From contig JAVGVS010000452.1 in the NCBI GenBank assembly GCA_032718565.1, forward strand, positions 242,876-306,875: a DNA stretch of 64,000 nt, in the 5' to 3' direction. Of the stretch, positions 63,852 through 64,000 are shown in pieces (positions within the stretch are counted from its first letter, which is position 1; each line of letters opens with the position of its first letter). Below the pieces are notes generated by a model. It did no database searches and had not been told where the DNA came from. It saw only the letters and a program-made list of their open reading frames with translations. The DNA is from Distichodus sexfasciatus. Taxonomy: Eukaryota; Chordata; Actinopteri; Characiformes; Distichodontidae. A program made the translations under genes and the position numbers.

Positions 63852-64000
63852 GTCTGTGGACGCTAACGTTACACTATATTTATAATAGATAGAACTTACG
63901 TGTTTATAATGTGAAGGGAGGCGAAGTAAGACGAGCGACCCAAAATGATTGCTTTAATAGTGGCATGGCGAAGTGACCGTGAAAACTTCCTGAACTTCCT
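63852..64000. other. hoxb7a: hoxb7 intron 1, truncated by window end
   Basis: Begins with the GTCTGT donor. The exon 1 frame meets TAG at 63889-63891, so the sequence past the donor is not coding. Confidence 0.6.

Overview
The window is a 64 kb piece of a ray-finned fish genome, most likely a teleost. It spans the 5' (posterior) end of a HoxB cluster and its flank. The assignment rests on gene order: a ttll6-type tubulin polyglutamylase (also the neighbour of HOXB13 in mammals), then an even-skipped-type gene on the opposite strand (eve1, a fish HoxB neighbour), then hoxb13, a hoxb10 relic, a mir-196 hairpin, hoxb9, hoxb8 and hoxb7 on the plus strand. Names with the suffix a follow the zebrafish hoxba cluster, which this layout matches; the species cannot be read from the sequence.

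Layout. 1-5.6 kb: no gene. 5.7-15.4 kb: ttll6 (+), about 14 exons, with an in-frame TGA near the 5' end and one exon junction whose phase does not close. 18.6-20.5 kb: eve1 (-), three coding exons. 20.5-29.4 kb: noncoding. 29.4-30.7 kb: hoxb13a. 30.7-43 kb: noncoding, with a 145 bp direct duplication and a CTCF-like motif. 44.2-44.4 kb: a dead paralogue-group-10 homeobox, with a possible exon 1 relic at 43 kb. 46.1 kb: mir-196. 49.5-52.9 kb: hoxb9a. 59.8-61.3 kb: hoxb8a, with a miR-196 target site in its 3' UTR. 63.4 kb to the window end: hoxb7a exon 1; its homeobox exon lies outside.

How the parts work together. The Hox genes are collinear transcription factors for posterior axial identity, and mir-196 sits in its conserved place between groups 10 and 9. 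The most interesting observations form a cluster. hoxb10 has decayed: a Trp codon has become TGA, there is a 4-base deletion, and recognition-helix residues have changed, yet the acceptor and most of the homeobox are still readable. The mir-196 gene carries a C at mature position 13 where canonical miR-196a has U. The near-perfect miR-196 site downstream of hoxb8 still has the A that would pair with that U.

All coordinates and translations were read by eye. Family assignments rest on remembered homologues, and no search or folding program was run.
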